Source: Flavobacteriales bacterium (GTDB lineage Bacteria; Bacteroidota; Bacteroidia; Flavobacteriales_F; PHOS-HE28). From it: a DNA stretch of 64,000 nt. The stretch lies in contig JADJCS010000006.1 in the NCBI GenBank assembly GCA_016703105.1, positions 62,001 through 126,000 on the forward strand, read 5' to 3'. The notes beneath the pieces were generated by a model. It worked only from the letters and a program-made list of their open reading frames with translations, did not search any database and was not told where the DNA came from. The position numbers and the translations under genes are program-made. Positions 33,064 through 42,085 of the stretch are shown piece after piece. Each line of letters starts with the position of its first letter. The first letter of the stretch is position 1.

Positions 33064-34632
33064 ATGAACTACTATCGTTCGGTCCTGCTCGGCGGGACCC
33101 TGTGGGTCGGTCTGGCCCACGCCCAAACGGACAGTGTTCGTATGCACTACGCGAACACCATCTCGTCCAATGATCTGATGCGTCACCTTGGCGTGATCGC
33201 GAGCGATGCTTATGAAGGGCGTGAGGCAGGCATGAAGGGGCAGAAGATGGCGGCCGAATACCTGCGCGAGCAGTTCGCCTCCTTCGGAATACCGGCGGTG
33301 CCGAACGCGGAGGCGCTCGGATTGGAACAGGGCTATTTTCAGCCGTTCGACCTAGAAGTACGCCGTCCAGGAGGGATCGTGGTCTTCCACAAGGAGCGAC
33401 CTTACCGTTTCATGGAGGGGCAGTTCTATTTCAATGAGAAACTGAACAGCGATGTGAAGGTGAACGACCTGGTGGTCGTGGCGGAACGAACGATGGGGCC
33501 GGAGCCGTTCTCCGGACTGGACCTAAAGGGGAAGGTCGTGCTCTACTTGGATAGTAGCGAAGACCCGGAGGTCGGCGGCAACGTTCCAGCTGCGGAGATC
33601 ATGGCCCGAATGAGCCTATTTAGCGGCGCTGCGGAAAGAGGCGGAGCGGTGGCATTGTTGTTCAGCACATCCAGCTATGATGCGCTGCGCGTCAACTATG
33701 CGCACTACATAAGCAGCCCCAGGATGCAACTCGCACGGAAGGCGCCCGCCGCCGCGAACATTGGAACGCAAGTGATGCTCACTGGTCCGGAGCTCACCGA
33801 TGCGCTGCTGGAAGCTGCGGGAACGGACGCGAAGAAAGCCAGGCGCAAAGCACGCAAGGCGCGGTACGTCAAGAACGCGCCAATGGAGATCGCGTTCCGT
33901 GTCTCGCCGCTCACGAGCAAATTGCGGAGCGAGAACGTACTGGCCTACATCGAGGGCTCGGACAAGAGGGAAGAACTGGTGGTGGTGACCGCGCACTACG
34001 ATCACATCGGCAAGGACAATGAGGACGTGTACAACGGGGCTGACGACGATGGCTCAGGAACGGTCGCGTTGTTGGAGATGGCCGAGGCCTTCGCAAAGGC
34101 GAAGGCGGAGGGTAACGGCCCGCGCCGCAGTGTCTTGTTCATGCCCGTGAGCGCGGAAGAGAAGGGCCTGTTAGGTTCGGAGTACTACAGCGAGGCCCCT
34201 GTGTTCCCTCTTGAGAACACGATCGCGGACCTTAACATCGACATGATCGGGCGGCGCGACAGTGCGCACGCATCAGGCCCCTCCTATGTGTATGTGATCG
34301 GGAGCGACCGATTGAGCACGGAGCTCCATGCGATCAATGAGGAAGCGAACACGAACTATGTCTCGCTGGACCTCGACTACACCTTCAATGCCAAGGACGA
34401 CCCGAACCGCTTCTACTACCGCAGCGACCACTACAACTTCGCACGGAAAGGGGTGCCCTCCATTTTTTATTTCAGCGGTGTTCACGAGGACTACCACGGC
34501 CCGGGCGATGAGGTGGAGAAGATCCTCCCCGACCTGCTGGAACAGCGCACGCGCCTTGTGTTCTACACGGCGTGGGAACTGGCCAACCGGGAGCAGCGCA
34601 TCGCAGTGGACCGCCCCGAAGGAAGCCAGTAG
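33064..34632 (+). CDS. M28 family metallopeptidase
   Basis: 522 aa with a signal peptide (RSVLLGGTLWVGLAHA). Zinc-binding motifs: AHYDHIGKDNEDVYNGADDDGSG (His, Asp), SAEEKGLLGSEYY (Glu), NIDMIGRRDS (Asp) and SDHYNFARKGVP (His). A PA-like insert lies at about residues 130-250. Distinct from the M28 gene at 20105. Follows rpiB by 9 bp; probably exported and used in peptide digestion. Confidence 0.92.
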   Translation: MNYYRSVLLGGTLWVGLAHAQTDSVRMHYANTISSNDLMRHLGVIASDAYEGREAGMKGQKMAAEYLREQFASFGIPAVPNAEALGLEQGYFQPFDLEVRRPGGIVVFHKERPYRFMEGQFYFNEKLNSDVKVNDLVVVAERTMGPEPFSGLDLKGKVVLYLDSSEDPEVGGNVPAAEIMARMSLFSGAAERGGAVALLFSTSSYDALRVNYAHYISSPRMQLARKAPAAANIGTQVMLTGPELTDALLEAAGTDAKKARRKARKARYVKNAPMEIAFRVSPLTSKLRSENVLAYIEGSDKREELVVVTAHYDHIGKDNEDVYNGADDDGSGTVALLEMAEAFAKAKAEGNGPRRSVLFMPVSAEEKGLLGSEYYSEAPVFPLENTIADLNIDMIGRRDSAHASGPSYVYVIGSDRLSTELHAINEEANTNYVSLDLDYTFNAKDDPNRFYYRSDHYNFARKGVPSIFYFSGVHEDYHGPGDEVEKILPDLLEQRTRLVFYTAWELANREQRIAVDRPEGSQ

Positions 34633-34636
34633 GGCT

Positions 34637-35908
34637 TCAGCGGCCCACCTGATCGACGGGTGCAGCGACGGGCTCGTTCAGGAGGTTCTGCAGGAACGCA
34701 TCGAGGTTTCGCTTGTAGTGCGCATAGTGCTCTCCTGTGCTCGGCCCGTAGAAGCCGGTTCGAATACGCCGCACCTTGCCCGCCCGATCGATGAAGATGC
34801 AGGTGGGATAGCTCATTACATGGTCCAGGAAGGGCAACTTGGCACCGGCGATCTCTTTGTTGGCCGAACCAGCGTACAGAATGTCGTACTTCACCTCAAG
34901 TTGGTCGCGAAAGCGCCTCAACGCCTCGATGGCACGGGGCTCGTCCTCATACTTCTCGAAGGCGATCGCGATCACGTCGAGCCCCGCGTCGTGGTACTTG
35001 GCGTACATCTCGTCCAAAAGCACGGTCTCGTCCACGCAATTGGGGCACCAGCTACCCATCACCTGCACCATCAAGACGTGGCCCGCATGGCGCGCGTCTT
35101 TGGGCGAAACCGATCCCCCATCGATGCTGGGGAAACTGAAGTCCACCATGTCGTATCCTTCTTTGAGGAAGGTGAGCGAATCCGGATCGCGCAAGTGGAA
35201 CGTGGGATTGCGCACCGCGAGCCAGGGCTCCTGCCAGTGGGTGCCGCTCCAATAGCGGCCCAGTAAACTGTCGTTGCGCAATACGGCCTTGAAGAGGAAC
35301 GCGTGCGATCCGTCAAAGCAGGACAGCTTCAGCGAGTCGCCGTCCAATACACCCTCCAGGAAGCGGTAATCACCGGTCTCGGTGCCGAAGGTGCCTGTCA
35401 CACGGCCGTCCTTCTGCTGGAATATGCCCAATGCGTCATACGCATCCGTGGTTCCGGGGCTGAAGTGGACCTCCCACTCACCGCTCAGTTCGGCGTTGCC
35501 GGCCGCGGAGGCACCGAAGCGCGGGGTGCGACCCGCACGGGCCACAAAACCGATACGGTAATCAGGCCCCTTGAGGTAGTTGTGCCACTGGCCCGTGATA
35601 GTGGAGTCGTTCAGCAGAACACCGCGGAACTCCGAATCGAACAATGGCATGCGCACACGCATCGAATCCTTGTACATCAGCAGGTCGTCCACAACGATAT
35701 GCTCCTCCCCGTTATGCACCACCATGCGCCAGGCCGCGCTGTCGCGTTCCAGATCGAAGAGGAAAGGCAGTTCCTCGCCGTTCAGGTCCAACGAAAGATG
35801 CCACGGCCCCTCGCGCGGGCCGAGAGGCTCCCCGTTCGGCGCCCCGCAGCCTAGAAGAAAGGCCACAGGTGCGAACAGAACGGAGCGAGCAAAGGAGGGG
35901 AGGAGCAT
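34637..35908 (-). CDS. TlpA-like thioredoxin-fold lipoprotein
   Basis: 423 aa from the ATG at 35906-35908, which gives a lipoprotein signal (SVLFAPVAFLLGC, lipidated Cys in LLGCGAP). The N-terminal ~230 residues have alternating strands that look like a beta-domain; the C-terminal thioredoxin domain carries the redox motif WCPNC in VQVMGSWCPNCVDE and the cis-Pro region MSYPTCIFID. Probably a periplasmic thiol-disulfide oxidoreductase. Convergent with the M28 gene, 4 bp between stops. Confidence 0.88.
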   Translation of the reverse strand: MLLPSFARSVLFAPVAFLLGCGAPNGEPLGPREGPWHLSLDLNGEELPFLFDLERDSAAWRMVVHNGEEHIVVDDLLMYKDSMRVRMPLFDSEFRGVLLNDSTITGQWHNYLKGPDYRIGFVARAGRTPRFGASAAGNAELSGEWEVHFSPGTTDAYDALGIFQQKDGRVTGTFGTETGDYRFLEGVLDGDSLKLSCFDGSHAFLFKAVLRNDSLLGRYWSGTHWQEPWLAVRNPTFHLRDPDSLTFLKEGYDMVDFSFPSIDGGSVSPKDARHAGHVLMVQVMGSWCPNCVDETVLLDEMYAKYHDAGLDVIAIAFEKYEDEPRAIEALRRFRDQLEVKYDILYAGSANKEIAGAKLPFLDHVMSYPTCIFIDRAGKVRRIRTGFYGPSTGEHYAHYKRNLDAFLQNLLNEPVAAPVDQVGR

Positions 35909-35914
35909 AGGGGG

Positions 35915-35922
35915 CGAATGTA
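35915..35922 (-). promoter_or_regulatory. Putative -7 element (TACATTCG) for the TlpA-like gene
   Basis: TAnnTTYG match on the minus strand 6 nt upstream of the chosen start at 35908; supports that start and a very short leader. Confidence 0.35.
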
Positions 35923-35972
35923 GCCGACGTGCTCCGTGTGCGGCACAACGTTGTGCCATTACAAATTGAAGG

Positions 35973-37534
35973 CTACAGGTCGAACGTGATGCCCTGGGCG
36001 AGGGGCAGTTTGGCTCCGTAATTGATCGTGTTGGTCTGTCGGCGCATGTATGCCTTCCAGGCATCGCTACCGCTCTCGCGCCCACCGCCGGTTTCCTTCT
36101 CACCACCAAAGGCGCCTCCGATCTCCGCGCCGCTGGTGCCGATGTTCACGTTCGCGATCCCGCAATCGCTACCCGCCGCGCTCAGGAAACGCTCCGCCTC
36201 GCGCAGGTCGAGGGTCATGATCGCACTGCTCAAGCCTTGCTTCACGTTGTTCTGTATCGCGATCGCTTCGTGGATGTCCCCGGAATAGCGCAGCAGGTAG
36301 AGGATAGGCGCGAACGTCTCTTCCTGTACGATCGGCATATCGGGCGTGGCCTCCACGATCGCGGGCGTCACGTAACAACCGCTTTCATAACCCGCGCCCG
36401 TCATCACGCCGCCTTCCACCGCGATGTGGGCGCCTTGCGCTTTGGCGGCATCCAGCGCCCGCTGGTAGAGCGCGACGGCGGCGGTATCGATCAATGGGCC
36501 GACGTGGTTCTTCTCGTCGAGCGGATCGCCGATGCGCAACTGACCATAGGCCTTGACAAGCTTCTGCTTGAACGCCTCGTAGACCTTGTCGTGGATGATG
36601 AGGCGGCGTGTGGAGGTGCAGCGCTGGCCGGCAGTGCCCACAGCGCCGAACACGCAGCCGATCAACGACATGTCCAGGTCCGCTTTGTCACTGATGATGA
36701 TCGCATTGTTGCCACCCAGCTCGAGCAGAGCACGGCCGAGACGTTCGCCCACCGAGGCGCCCACCGCTTTGCCCATTCGGGTGCTTCCGGTGGCGCTCAC
36801 CAACGGGATGCGGGCGTCGTGGCTCATCCACTCCCCCACCTCGCGCCCACCGTTCACGATCACGCTCACCCCTTCAGGAACGCCGTTCCGCGCGAACACC
36901 TGCGCGATGATCCGCTGGCAGGCGATGCTGCATAGAGGCGTCTTTTCGCTCGGCTTCCACAGGCAGACATCGCCACAAACCCACGCGAGCGCGGTGTTCC
37001 AACTCCACACGGCGACCGGGAAATTGAACGCCGAAATGATCCCTACCAGGCCCACGGGATGCCACTGCTCGTACATGCGGTGCTCCGGTCGTTCGCTGTG
37101 CATGGTGAGACCGTGCAACTGGCGCGAAAGCCCAACAGCGAAGTCGCAGATATCGATCATCTCCTGCACCTCGCCGAGCCCCTCTTGGTAGCTCTTGCCC
37201 ATCTCATAACTCACCAGCTTGCCGAGGTCGGCCTTGTGCTTGCGAAGCTCTTCACCGAATTGGCGTAGTACCTCACCGCGCTTTGGCGCTGGCCAGGTGC
37301 GCCATACGTGGAACGCCTCCTGCGCGCACGCCACGGCAGCATCGTATTCGGCGCGGTCGGCGCCGCGTACGGTGCCGATCAGCGCGCCGTCAACAGGTGA
37401 ATACGAGACGATCCTTTCGCCTTTCCAGTGGGCCATGTATTGCCCGTGCTAATGCCGCTGTGTTCCTCGGAGAGGCCGAGCCCTGTCAGCACATCGGCGA
37501 TGGCATGGTTCGGTGCGACCAGGGTCTTGCTCAT
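35973..37534 (-). CDS. Aldehyde dehydrogenase, ALDH7/antiquitin type, with one frame break
   Basis: NAD-dependent dehydrogenase resembling alpha-aminoadipic semialdehyde/piperideine-6-carboxylate dehydrogenases of lysine breakdown. The main open frame (37436 down to 35973, 487 aa) has the catalytic Cys in GTAGQRCTSTRR and the general-base Glu in LLELGGNNAI. The N-terminal ~30 residues (MSKTLVAPNHAIADVLTGLG) are in another frame starting at ATG 37532-37534. Adding one base at the GGG run 37430-37432 joins them into about 520 aa, the usual family length. A -7 element precedes the upstream ATG. The break is probably a sequencing error. Confidence 0.85.
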
Positions 37535-37554
37535 GGCTTCCTTTTTTCGGGCCG

Positions 37555-37562
37555 CAAAGGTA
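37555..37562 (-). promoter_or_regulatory. Putative -7 element (TACCTTTG) for the ALDH gene
   Basis: Exact TAnnTTTG match on the minus strand, 20 nt upstream of the ATG at 37534. Supports 37534 rather than 37436 as the true start. The remaining gap to 37786 shows no gene. Confidence 0.5.
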
Positions 37563-37786
37563 CTCCGGTAGCCTGCCGATCCGGCCCCGAGCGTTATACC
37601 ACCTCGCCGGGTGAGATTTTGGTTCCGCACGCCCAGGAGTGCGCACAAGTCCTTGATAAACAAGAATATATGTCACCATCACAGACAGCCTCCACATTCC
37701 CCCCAGGAGAAGCGAACGCCAATGCGAGCTAGGTGATGTACTAGCGAAAGGCCTCGACCGCCGGAAAGACGAAATAATCCACCTCC

Positions 37787-38695
37787 TCAAAGGGGGGTCT
37801 TTCGAGCGATATAGAGCGAGCTCGATTCCGGACGGTTCAGAAGCAAGGCGAGCAGATCGCTCCAACCTCCGAGCAAAATGCCCTTGGTTAGGGCGCCCCC
37901 CCAGGAGGCGCCTCGGTATCGCTCGCTCAACATGGCGATATAGAAAGCGTCCATGGACATGCCACTTACCCGAAGGAGGTCGAAGCCATGCTCACGCAGT
38001 AAGCCCTTTACATCCTGCTGACGGAAGTGTGAGAGGTGCCTGGGCACATCATACGCCGCCCAGTCGGGTCCATAGTGCGCCGCATCCCAGCTTCCTCGGT
38101 CAGGCACGGCGATCACGAGCAGGCCTTGATCGGAAAGAAGTGCGTGCAATTTTTTGAATGTGCTCCGGATCTCCGGAAGGTGCTCCAGGACATGCCAGAG
38201 GGTGATCACTTGGAATTGGCCACGCGCGGGTACGGCATCGATCCCGGGCAGCACCTCCAGGCTGTGGTTCGCTATGGCGGATTCCCGAGCGCCCAGGTCC
38301 GGTTCCACCCCGGTTACGAGGTAACCCCGGCTCTTCAAATAGGCCAGAAACTCCCCCGTGCCGCAGCCGACATCGAGGGCCTTACCGTGGGGCTGATGGG
38401 CTTTGATCAGGGCATATTTGCGCCGCAAGGCCACCCTGCGTGCAAGCTGGTACAGCCTATCGGTGAACGTCCGCTTGGCGTTGCTGTGCGAGATGTAGTT
38501 CTCTCCTTTGTAGTAGGCCCCCAGCCGGGCGGGTTCCGGCCGTGGGTTCGTGAAGCGGAAGCCACATGCATCACAATCCTGCAGCGTGAACCACTCCTGG
38601 CTTATCGAGTGGTCACGGACGGTAAGCACGGTTCGCAACGCTGCGGAACGGCAGAGCGGGCAACCGGAGAGGGTCTCGAGAGCGGTCTGTTCCAC
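37787..38695 (-). CDS. Class I SAM-dependent methyltransferase with N-terminal zinc ribbon
   Basis: 302 aa. N-terminal Cys pairs CPLCRS and CDACGFRF form a zinc-ribbon; the SAM-binding motif I is ALDVGCGTGEFLAYLKSRG and the post-motif region includes ITLWHVLEHLPE. Resembles Methyltransf_23-type enzymes found in sugar or lipid modification clusters; the substrate is unknown. The only usable start is GTG at 38693-38695, because a stop lies four codons upstream; that GTG is the centre of a parS-like palindrome. Confidence 0.85.
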   Translation of the reverse strand: MEQTALETLSGCPLCRSAALRTVLTVRDHSISQEWFTLQDCDACGFRFTNPRPEPARLGAYYKGENYISHSNAKRTFTDRLYQLARRVALRRKYALIKAHQPHGKALDVGCGTGEFLAYLKSRGYLVTGVEPDLGARESAIANHSLEVLPGIDAVPARGQFQVITLWHVLEHLPEIRSTFKKLHALLSDQGLLVIAVPDRGSWDAAHYGPDWAAYDVPRHLSHFRQQDVKGLLREHGFDLLRVSGMSMDAFYIAMLSERYRGASWGGALTKGILLGGWSDLLALLLNRPESSSLYIARKTPL

Positions 38696-38703
38696 GTGGA
38701 ACG
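38688..38703. promoter_or_regulatory. parS-like site 1
   Basis: TGTTCCACGTGGAACG: a perfect 14-bp palindrome that matches the ParB-binding consensus (TGTTNCACGTGNAACA) at 15 of 16 positions. The GTG start codon of the methyltransferase lies inside it. Confidence 0.75.
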
Positions 38704-38714
38704 ATCAATAGGTT

Positions 38715-40610
38715 CTAGCGGCCAAGGTAGACCATCAGTACACTTAGGTCCGCAGGTGAAACACCGCTAATACGGGAGGCTTGTCCCAAGGTGTTGGGCC
38801 GCACCTTATCAAGCTTTTGGCGCGCTTCCATGGACAAGGAGGTGAGGCGCGCATAGTCCATTTCCAAGTCGAGGGGAACATCCTCCAGCCGGGTAAGCTT
38901 GTGGGCCATGTCGCGCTCCTTCTCCAAATAACCGTCGTACTTCGCATTGATCTCCACTTGTTCGATCACCTCATCCCGGAGGTCTTCGAACAGATCGGAC
39001 AACTCGATGATCCGCCGCGATAGCGGCGCCAGTTCGGTGAACGAGAGTTGCGGACGAAGAAGTAGGTCGTACAATTTCGTGCGCTGTTTCACGGGCGATG
39101 TTCCACGTGGAACGATCACGTCGTTGGCTACCTCTGGCGCTATGCCCTCGGCCTGCATTTCACGCGTTAGTTGATCGGCGAAAGCCCGCTTCTGCTCCAC
39201 TCTCCCCATACGATCGTCGGAGGCCAAGCCCAACGCATGACTTCGAGGCGTCAAGCGGATGTCCGCATTATCCTGGCGTAGCAGGATCCGGAACTCGGCC
39301 CGGCTGGTGAACATGCGGTAGGGCTCTTCTGTCCCCTTGGTGATCAAGTCGTCGATCAACACCCCGATGTAAGCTTCATCCCGTCGCAGTACAAAGGGCT
39401 CCTTTTCGTTCAGCGCGAGGTGGGCATTGATGCCGGCCATAAGTCCCTGGCACGCCGCCTCTTCGTAGCCCGTGGTGCCATTGATCTGCCCCGCGAAATA
39501 GAGGCCGTCCACCAATTTTGTCTCCAGGCTGTGGGTGAGCTGGGTGGGGGGGAAGTAGTCGTATTCCACCGCATAGCCCGGTCGGAACATCCGGGCTTTG
39601 CCGAAACCGGGTAGGGCTCGAAGTGCGGCCAGTTGGACCTCTTCGGGCAAGCTGGTGCTGAAGCCGTTGATGTAGGTTTCGATGGTATCCCACCCCTCCG
39701 GCTCCACAAAGATCTGATGGCGCTCCTTGTCCGCGAACCGTTCGATCTTGTCCTCGATGCTCGGGCAGTAGCGGGGCCCAAGGCCTTGAATGCGTCCGGA
39801 GAACATGGGGCTGCGGTCGAAACCGGTGCGCAGGATGTCATGCACTTCGGCGTTCGTGTAGGTGATCCAGCAGCTCATCTGCTCCTTCGGGGCGTGGGTG
39901 GTCGGGAGGTAGCTGAACTTGCCAGGGACCGGGTCCCCCGGCTGCTCCTCCAGCACCGAATAGTCGATGCTGCGACCATCCACGCGGGGCGGGGTGCCGG
40001 TCTTCATCCGGCCTGCTTCGAAGCCGAGTTGAACGAGCTGTTCTGTGATGCCTTTGCTGGCCTTTTCGCCAGCCCGGCCGCCCCCGATCTGGCGCTCGCC
40101 GATGTGCATCACCCCGTTCATGAAGGTGCCGCTGGTGAGTACCACGGATCGGCAGGGGATCACCATGCCAAGGCCGGTGCGGACACCGACGATCCGCCGC
40201 TTTCCCGATCCGCTCGGTTCGGTGACCAAGTCGGCCACCATATCCTGCCAGAAGTGGACGTTCGGGGTGCGCTCCAGCATCAGGCGCCACTCTTCCGCGA
40301 AACGTGCGCGATCGTTCTGGGTTCGGGGGCTCCACATGGCGGGCCCCTTGCTCCGGTTCAGCATTCTGAACTGCACCATAGTGCGGTCGCTCACAATACC
40401 GCTGTATCCACCCAGGGCATCCACTTCGCGCACGATCTGGCCTTTGGCCACCCCACCCATGGCCGGGTTGCAGCTCATCTGTCCGATCACGCCCATATTC
40501 ATGGTCACAAGCAGCACGCGCGAGCCAAGGTTCGCCGCCGCCGCCGCCGCTTCGCACCCGGCGTGTCCTGCGCCCACCACCACCAGGTCATACGCCTCCA
40601 CGGTGCTCAT
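38715..40610 (-). CDS. mnmG: tRNA uridine-5-carboxymethylaminomethyl modification enzyme MnmG
   Basis: 631 aa FAD enzyme (GidA) that, with MnmE, modifies the wobble uridine of certain tRNAs. FAD-binding motif VVVGAGHAGCEAAAAAANLG at the N-terminus, the GidA signatures GPRYCPSIEDK and GQINGTTGYEEAACQGL, and the C-terminal helical domain are all present. Full length. It contains one parS-like site and is flanked by two more, in line with the frequent closeness of gidA to the replication origin. Confidence 0.96.
   Translation of the reverse strand: MSTVEAYDLVVVGAGHAGCEAAAAAANLGSRVLLVTMNMGVIGQMSCNPAMGGVAKGQIVREVDALGGYSGIVSDRTMVQFRMLNRSKGPAMWSPRTQNDRARFAEEWRLMLERTPNVHFWQDMVADLVTEPSGSGKRRIVGVRTGLGMVIPCRSVVLTSGTFMNGVMHIGERQIGGGRAGEKASKGITEQLVQLGFEAGRMKTGTPPRVDGRSIDYSVLEEQPGDPVPGKFSYLPTTHAPKEQMSCWITYTNAEVHDILRTGFDRSPMFSGRIQGLGPRYCPSIEDKIERFADKERHQIFVEPEGWDTIETYINGFSTSLPEEVQLAALRALPGFGKARMFRPGYAVEYDYFPPTQLTHSLETKLVDGLYFAGQINGTTGYEEAACQGLMAGINAHLALNEKEPFVLRRDEAYIGVLIDDLITKGTEEPYRMFTSRAEFRILLRQDNADIRLTPRSHALGLASDDRMGRVEQKRAFADQLTREMQAEGIAPEVANDVIVPRGTSPVKQRTKLYDLLLRPQLSFTELAPLSRRIIELSDLFEDLRDEVIEQVEINAKYDGYLEKERDMAHKLTRLEDVPLDLEMDYARLTSLSMEARQKLDKVRPNTLGQASRISGVSPADLSVLMVYLGR
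39099..39114. promoter_or_regulatory. parS-like site 2 (inside mnmG)
   Basis: TGTTCCACGTGGAACG, identical to sites 1 and 3, and followed by ATC as in both others. Kept inside a coding sequence where chance retention of a 14-bp palindrome is unlikely. Confidence 0.75.
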
Positions 40611-40642
40611 GGATGGGTGGTGAATGTGTTCATAAGCCTGTG

Positions 40643-40658
40643 TGTTCCACGTGGAACG
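40643..40658. promoter_or_regulatory. parS-like site 3
   Basis: Third identical copy of TGTTCCACGTGGAACG, in the intergenic region upstream of mnmG. Confidence 0.75.
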
Positions 40659-40769
40659 ATCGTGGATAAGATCTGGTCTTCAGGGTGTTGGCGCGGGTTG
40701 TGGACGTCTTGGTCGTTTTCCACAACCCCGGGTGGCGCCGCGCTTGGTATTCGCCTGAACATCAGGCGG

Positions 40770-40777
40770 CAAAGATA
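40770..40777 (-). promoter_or_regulatory. Putative -7 element (TATCTTTG) for mnmG
   Basis: Exact TAnnTTTG match on the minus strand, 160 nt before the mnmG start; a transcript from here would carry the hairpins and parS-like site 3 in its leader. Confidence 0.35.
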
Positions 40778-40818
40778 GCGGCCCACAAGGTGGGATCACC
40801 CGGCAGGGTGCTCTGGCG

Positions 40819-41364
40819 CTAGCGGCCGTAATAGAACACCACGCTCGCCTTGGCCAACGTTTGGCTGTTCAGCGTGTAGCCCACTGTCGCCGGGGAAGCG
40901 TTCTGGTCGAGGCCCAGCTTCTCGGTCTTCACGGCATATACCGTGATGATGTATTGGTGCGGGCCATGGCCAGGAGGAGGGCAGGGACCGCCATAGCCGA
41001 AGCCGCCGAAATCGGTGCGGCTTTGGACCGCACTGCTGGGCATGCCCGGCATGCCGGGAGTACCCGCACCGGCAGGCAGGCCCATGGTGGTGGTGGGCAG
41101 GTCGAAAGCCACCCAATGCCACCATCCGCTGCCGGTAGGCGCATCGGGATCGTACATCGTTACCGCATAGCTCTGCGTGCCTTCCGGGGCGCCGCTCCAA
41201 CTCAATAGCGGGCTGCGGTTCTCGCCCGTACACCCGAAGCCGTTGTACACCTCGCGCATGGAGGCCTGCCCCCCGATGTCGGTGGTGAGGGTGAAGCCGT
41301 TCTGGGCCATAGCGGCGGGCGTGGCGCAGACCAGCGCGAGCGCGAAGAACAGGGGATGTGCCAT
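40819..41364 (-). CDS. PEBP/YbhB-YbcL (Raf kinase inhibitor-like) protein
   Basis: 181 aa with a signal peptide (LFFALALVCATPAAMA). PEBP-fold motifs: SPLLSWSGAPEGTQSYAVTMYDPDAPTGSGWWHW and the ligand-site loop GGPCPPPGHGPHQY. Probably periplasmic. The function of bacterial members is poorly known. Confidence 0.9.
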   Translation of the reverse strand: MAHPLFFALALVCATPAAMAQNGFTLTTDIGGQASMREVYNGFGCTGENRSPLLSWSGAPEGTQSYAVTMYDPDAPTGSGWWHWVAFDLPTTTMGLPAGAGTPGMPGMPSSAVQSRTDFGGFGYGGPCPPPGHGPHQYIITVYAVKTEKLGLDQNASPATVGYTLNSQTLAKASVVFYYGR

Positions 41365-41382
41365 GGGATGGGGGATGAGGTC

Positions 41383-41390
41383 CGAAGGTA
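41383..41390 (-). promoter_or_regulatory. Putative -7 element (TACCTTCG) for the PEBP gene
   Basis: TAnnTTYG match on the minus strand 18 nt upstream of the PEBP start. Confidence 0.4.
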
Positions 41391-41424
41391 ACGCCTCCCG
41401 ACCCCGCCTTGGGCCGAAGGGCTT

Positions 41425-42085
41425 TCAGGCCTTGATAAGCCCCAGCGCATCGCGAACAGCACCAGCCCGGTCTTGCTCTTGATGTTGAACTTCTCGAAAA
41501 GCGCGATCCGGAAATTGTCCACCGTGCGGCGGTGTACGCCCATCTCGGCTGCGATCTGTTCGTAGGTCAGCTCGTCCTCCGAACACACCAGCAACAGGAA
41601 CTCCATTTCGCGCGGGGTGATCTGCGCCAGCACGCGCTCCCGTTCGCGTTCATCGCGCGTCATCGCACCGAAGCCTTGCATCAAACTTTCATGCACCGCC
41701 TCGCTGTGGTAATACCCGGTGAGCACCAATGAATCCAGTGCGGCGCGCAATACGGGGGGGCGTACGTTCTTCAGCACGAGCCCCGGGCCCCGGCCCGCAT
41801 TGCGCGCACCAAGGCATCGTCCCCGGCATCGAAGGTGAGCGCGAGCGGCAGGATCTCCGGCGCGTTCGTACGTAGCCAGGCGATGGTGGCATAGCCGTCC
41901 ATCACCGGCATGTTCAGGTCCACGATGGCGATGGCCGGCGGCGTGGCATCGCGCAGGGCCTCGATCAGTTCACGGCCGTTGGCCGCCTCGATGGTCACGC
42001 GGTATCCGTCCAGGCCGTTCAGCATGGTAGCCAGGCCGCTGCGCATCAAATGGTGGTCGTCCACCAAGGCCAGATCATGGGGCAT
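41425..42085 (-). CDS. NarL/LuxR-type response regulator, with two frame breaks
   Basis: Two open frames together make a normal ~220-aa regulator. The first (42085-41771) is a receiver domain with Asp56 in IAIVDLNMPVMDG; the second carries the LuxR-type helix-turn-helix (ITPREMEFLLLVCSEDELTYEQIAAEMGVHRRTVDNFR). One added G in the GGGG run near 41780 (minus sense) joins them as GARGLVLKNV. One more in the run at 41440-41443 turns the tail into WGLIKA followed by a stop at 41425-41427; without it the frame runs on into the PEBP gene. Both sites are homopolymers, so errors are likely. Partner: the kinase upstream, which overlaps it by 11 nt. Confidence 0.82.

Larger units (their letters stand above)
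40611..40818. other. Possible replication-origin spacer upstream of mnmG
   Basis: A 208-bp gap holding parS-like site 3, a DnaA-box match TTTTCCACA at 40716-40724 (consensus TTWTNCACA), a one-mismatch box on the other strand at 40661-40669 (TTATCCACG), and a 10-bp inverted repeat GGGTTGTGGA/TCCACAACCC (40695-40704, 40719-40728). A second small hairpin (CGCCTGA/TCAGGCG, 40752-40768) follows. No AT-rich unwinding element is clear, so an origin call is tentative. Confidence 0.35.

Noticed and set aside
37535..37786. A small gene between the ALDH and methyltransferase genes
   Set aside because: Frames here are short, overlap the ALDH promoter element and have no plausible start or family resemblance.
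41202..41424. C-terminal extension of the LuxR-type regulator frame into the PEBP gene
   Set aside because: It lies antiparallel-free but in another frame of the PEBP coding region and has no domain; it arises from the missing base at 41440-41443. The restored stop at 41425 gives a normal regulator length.
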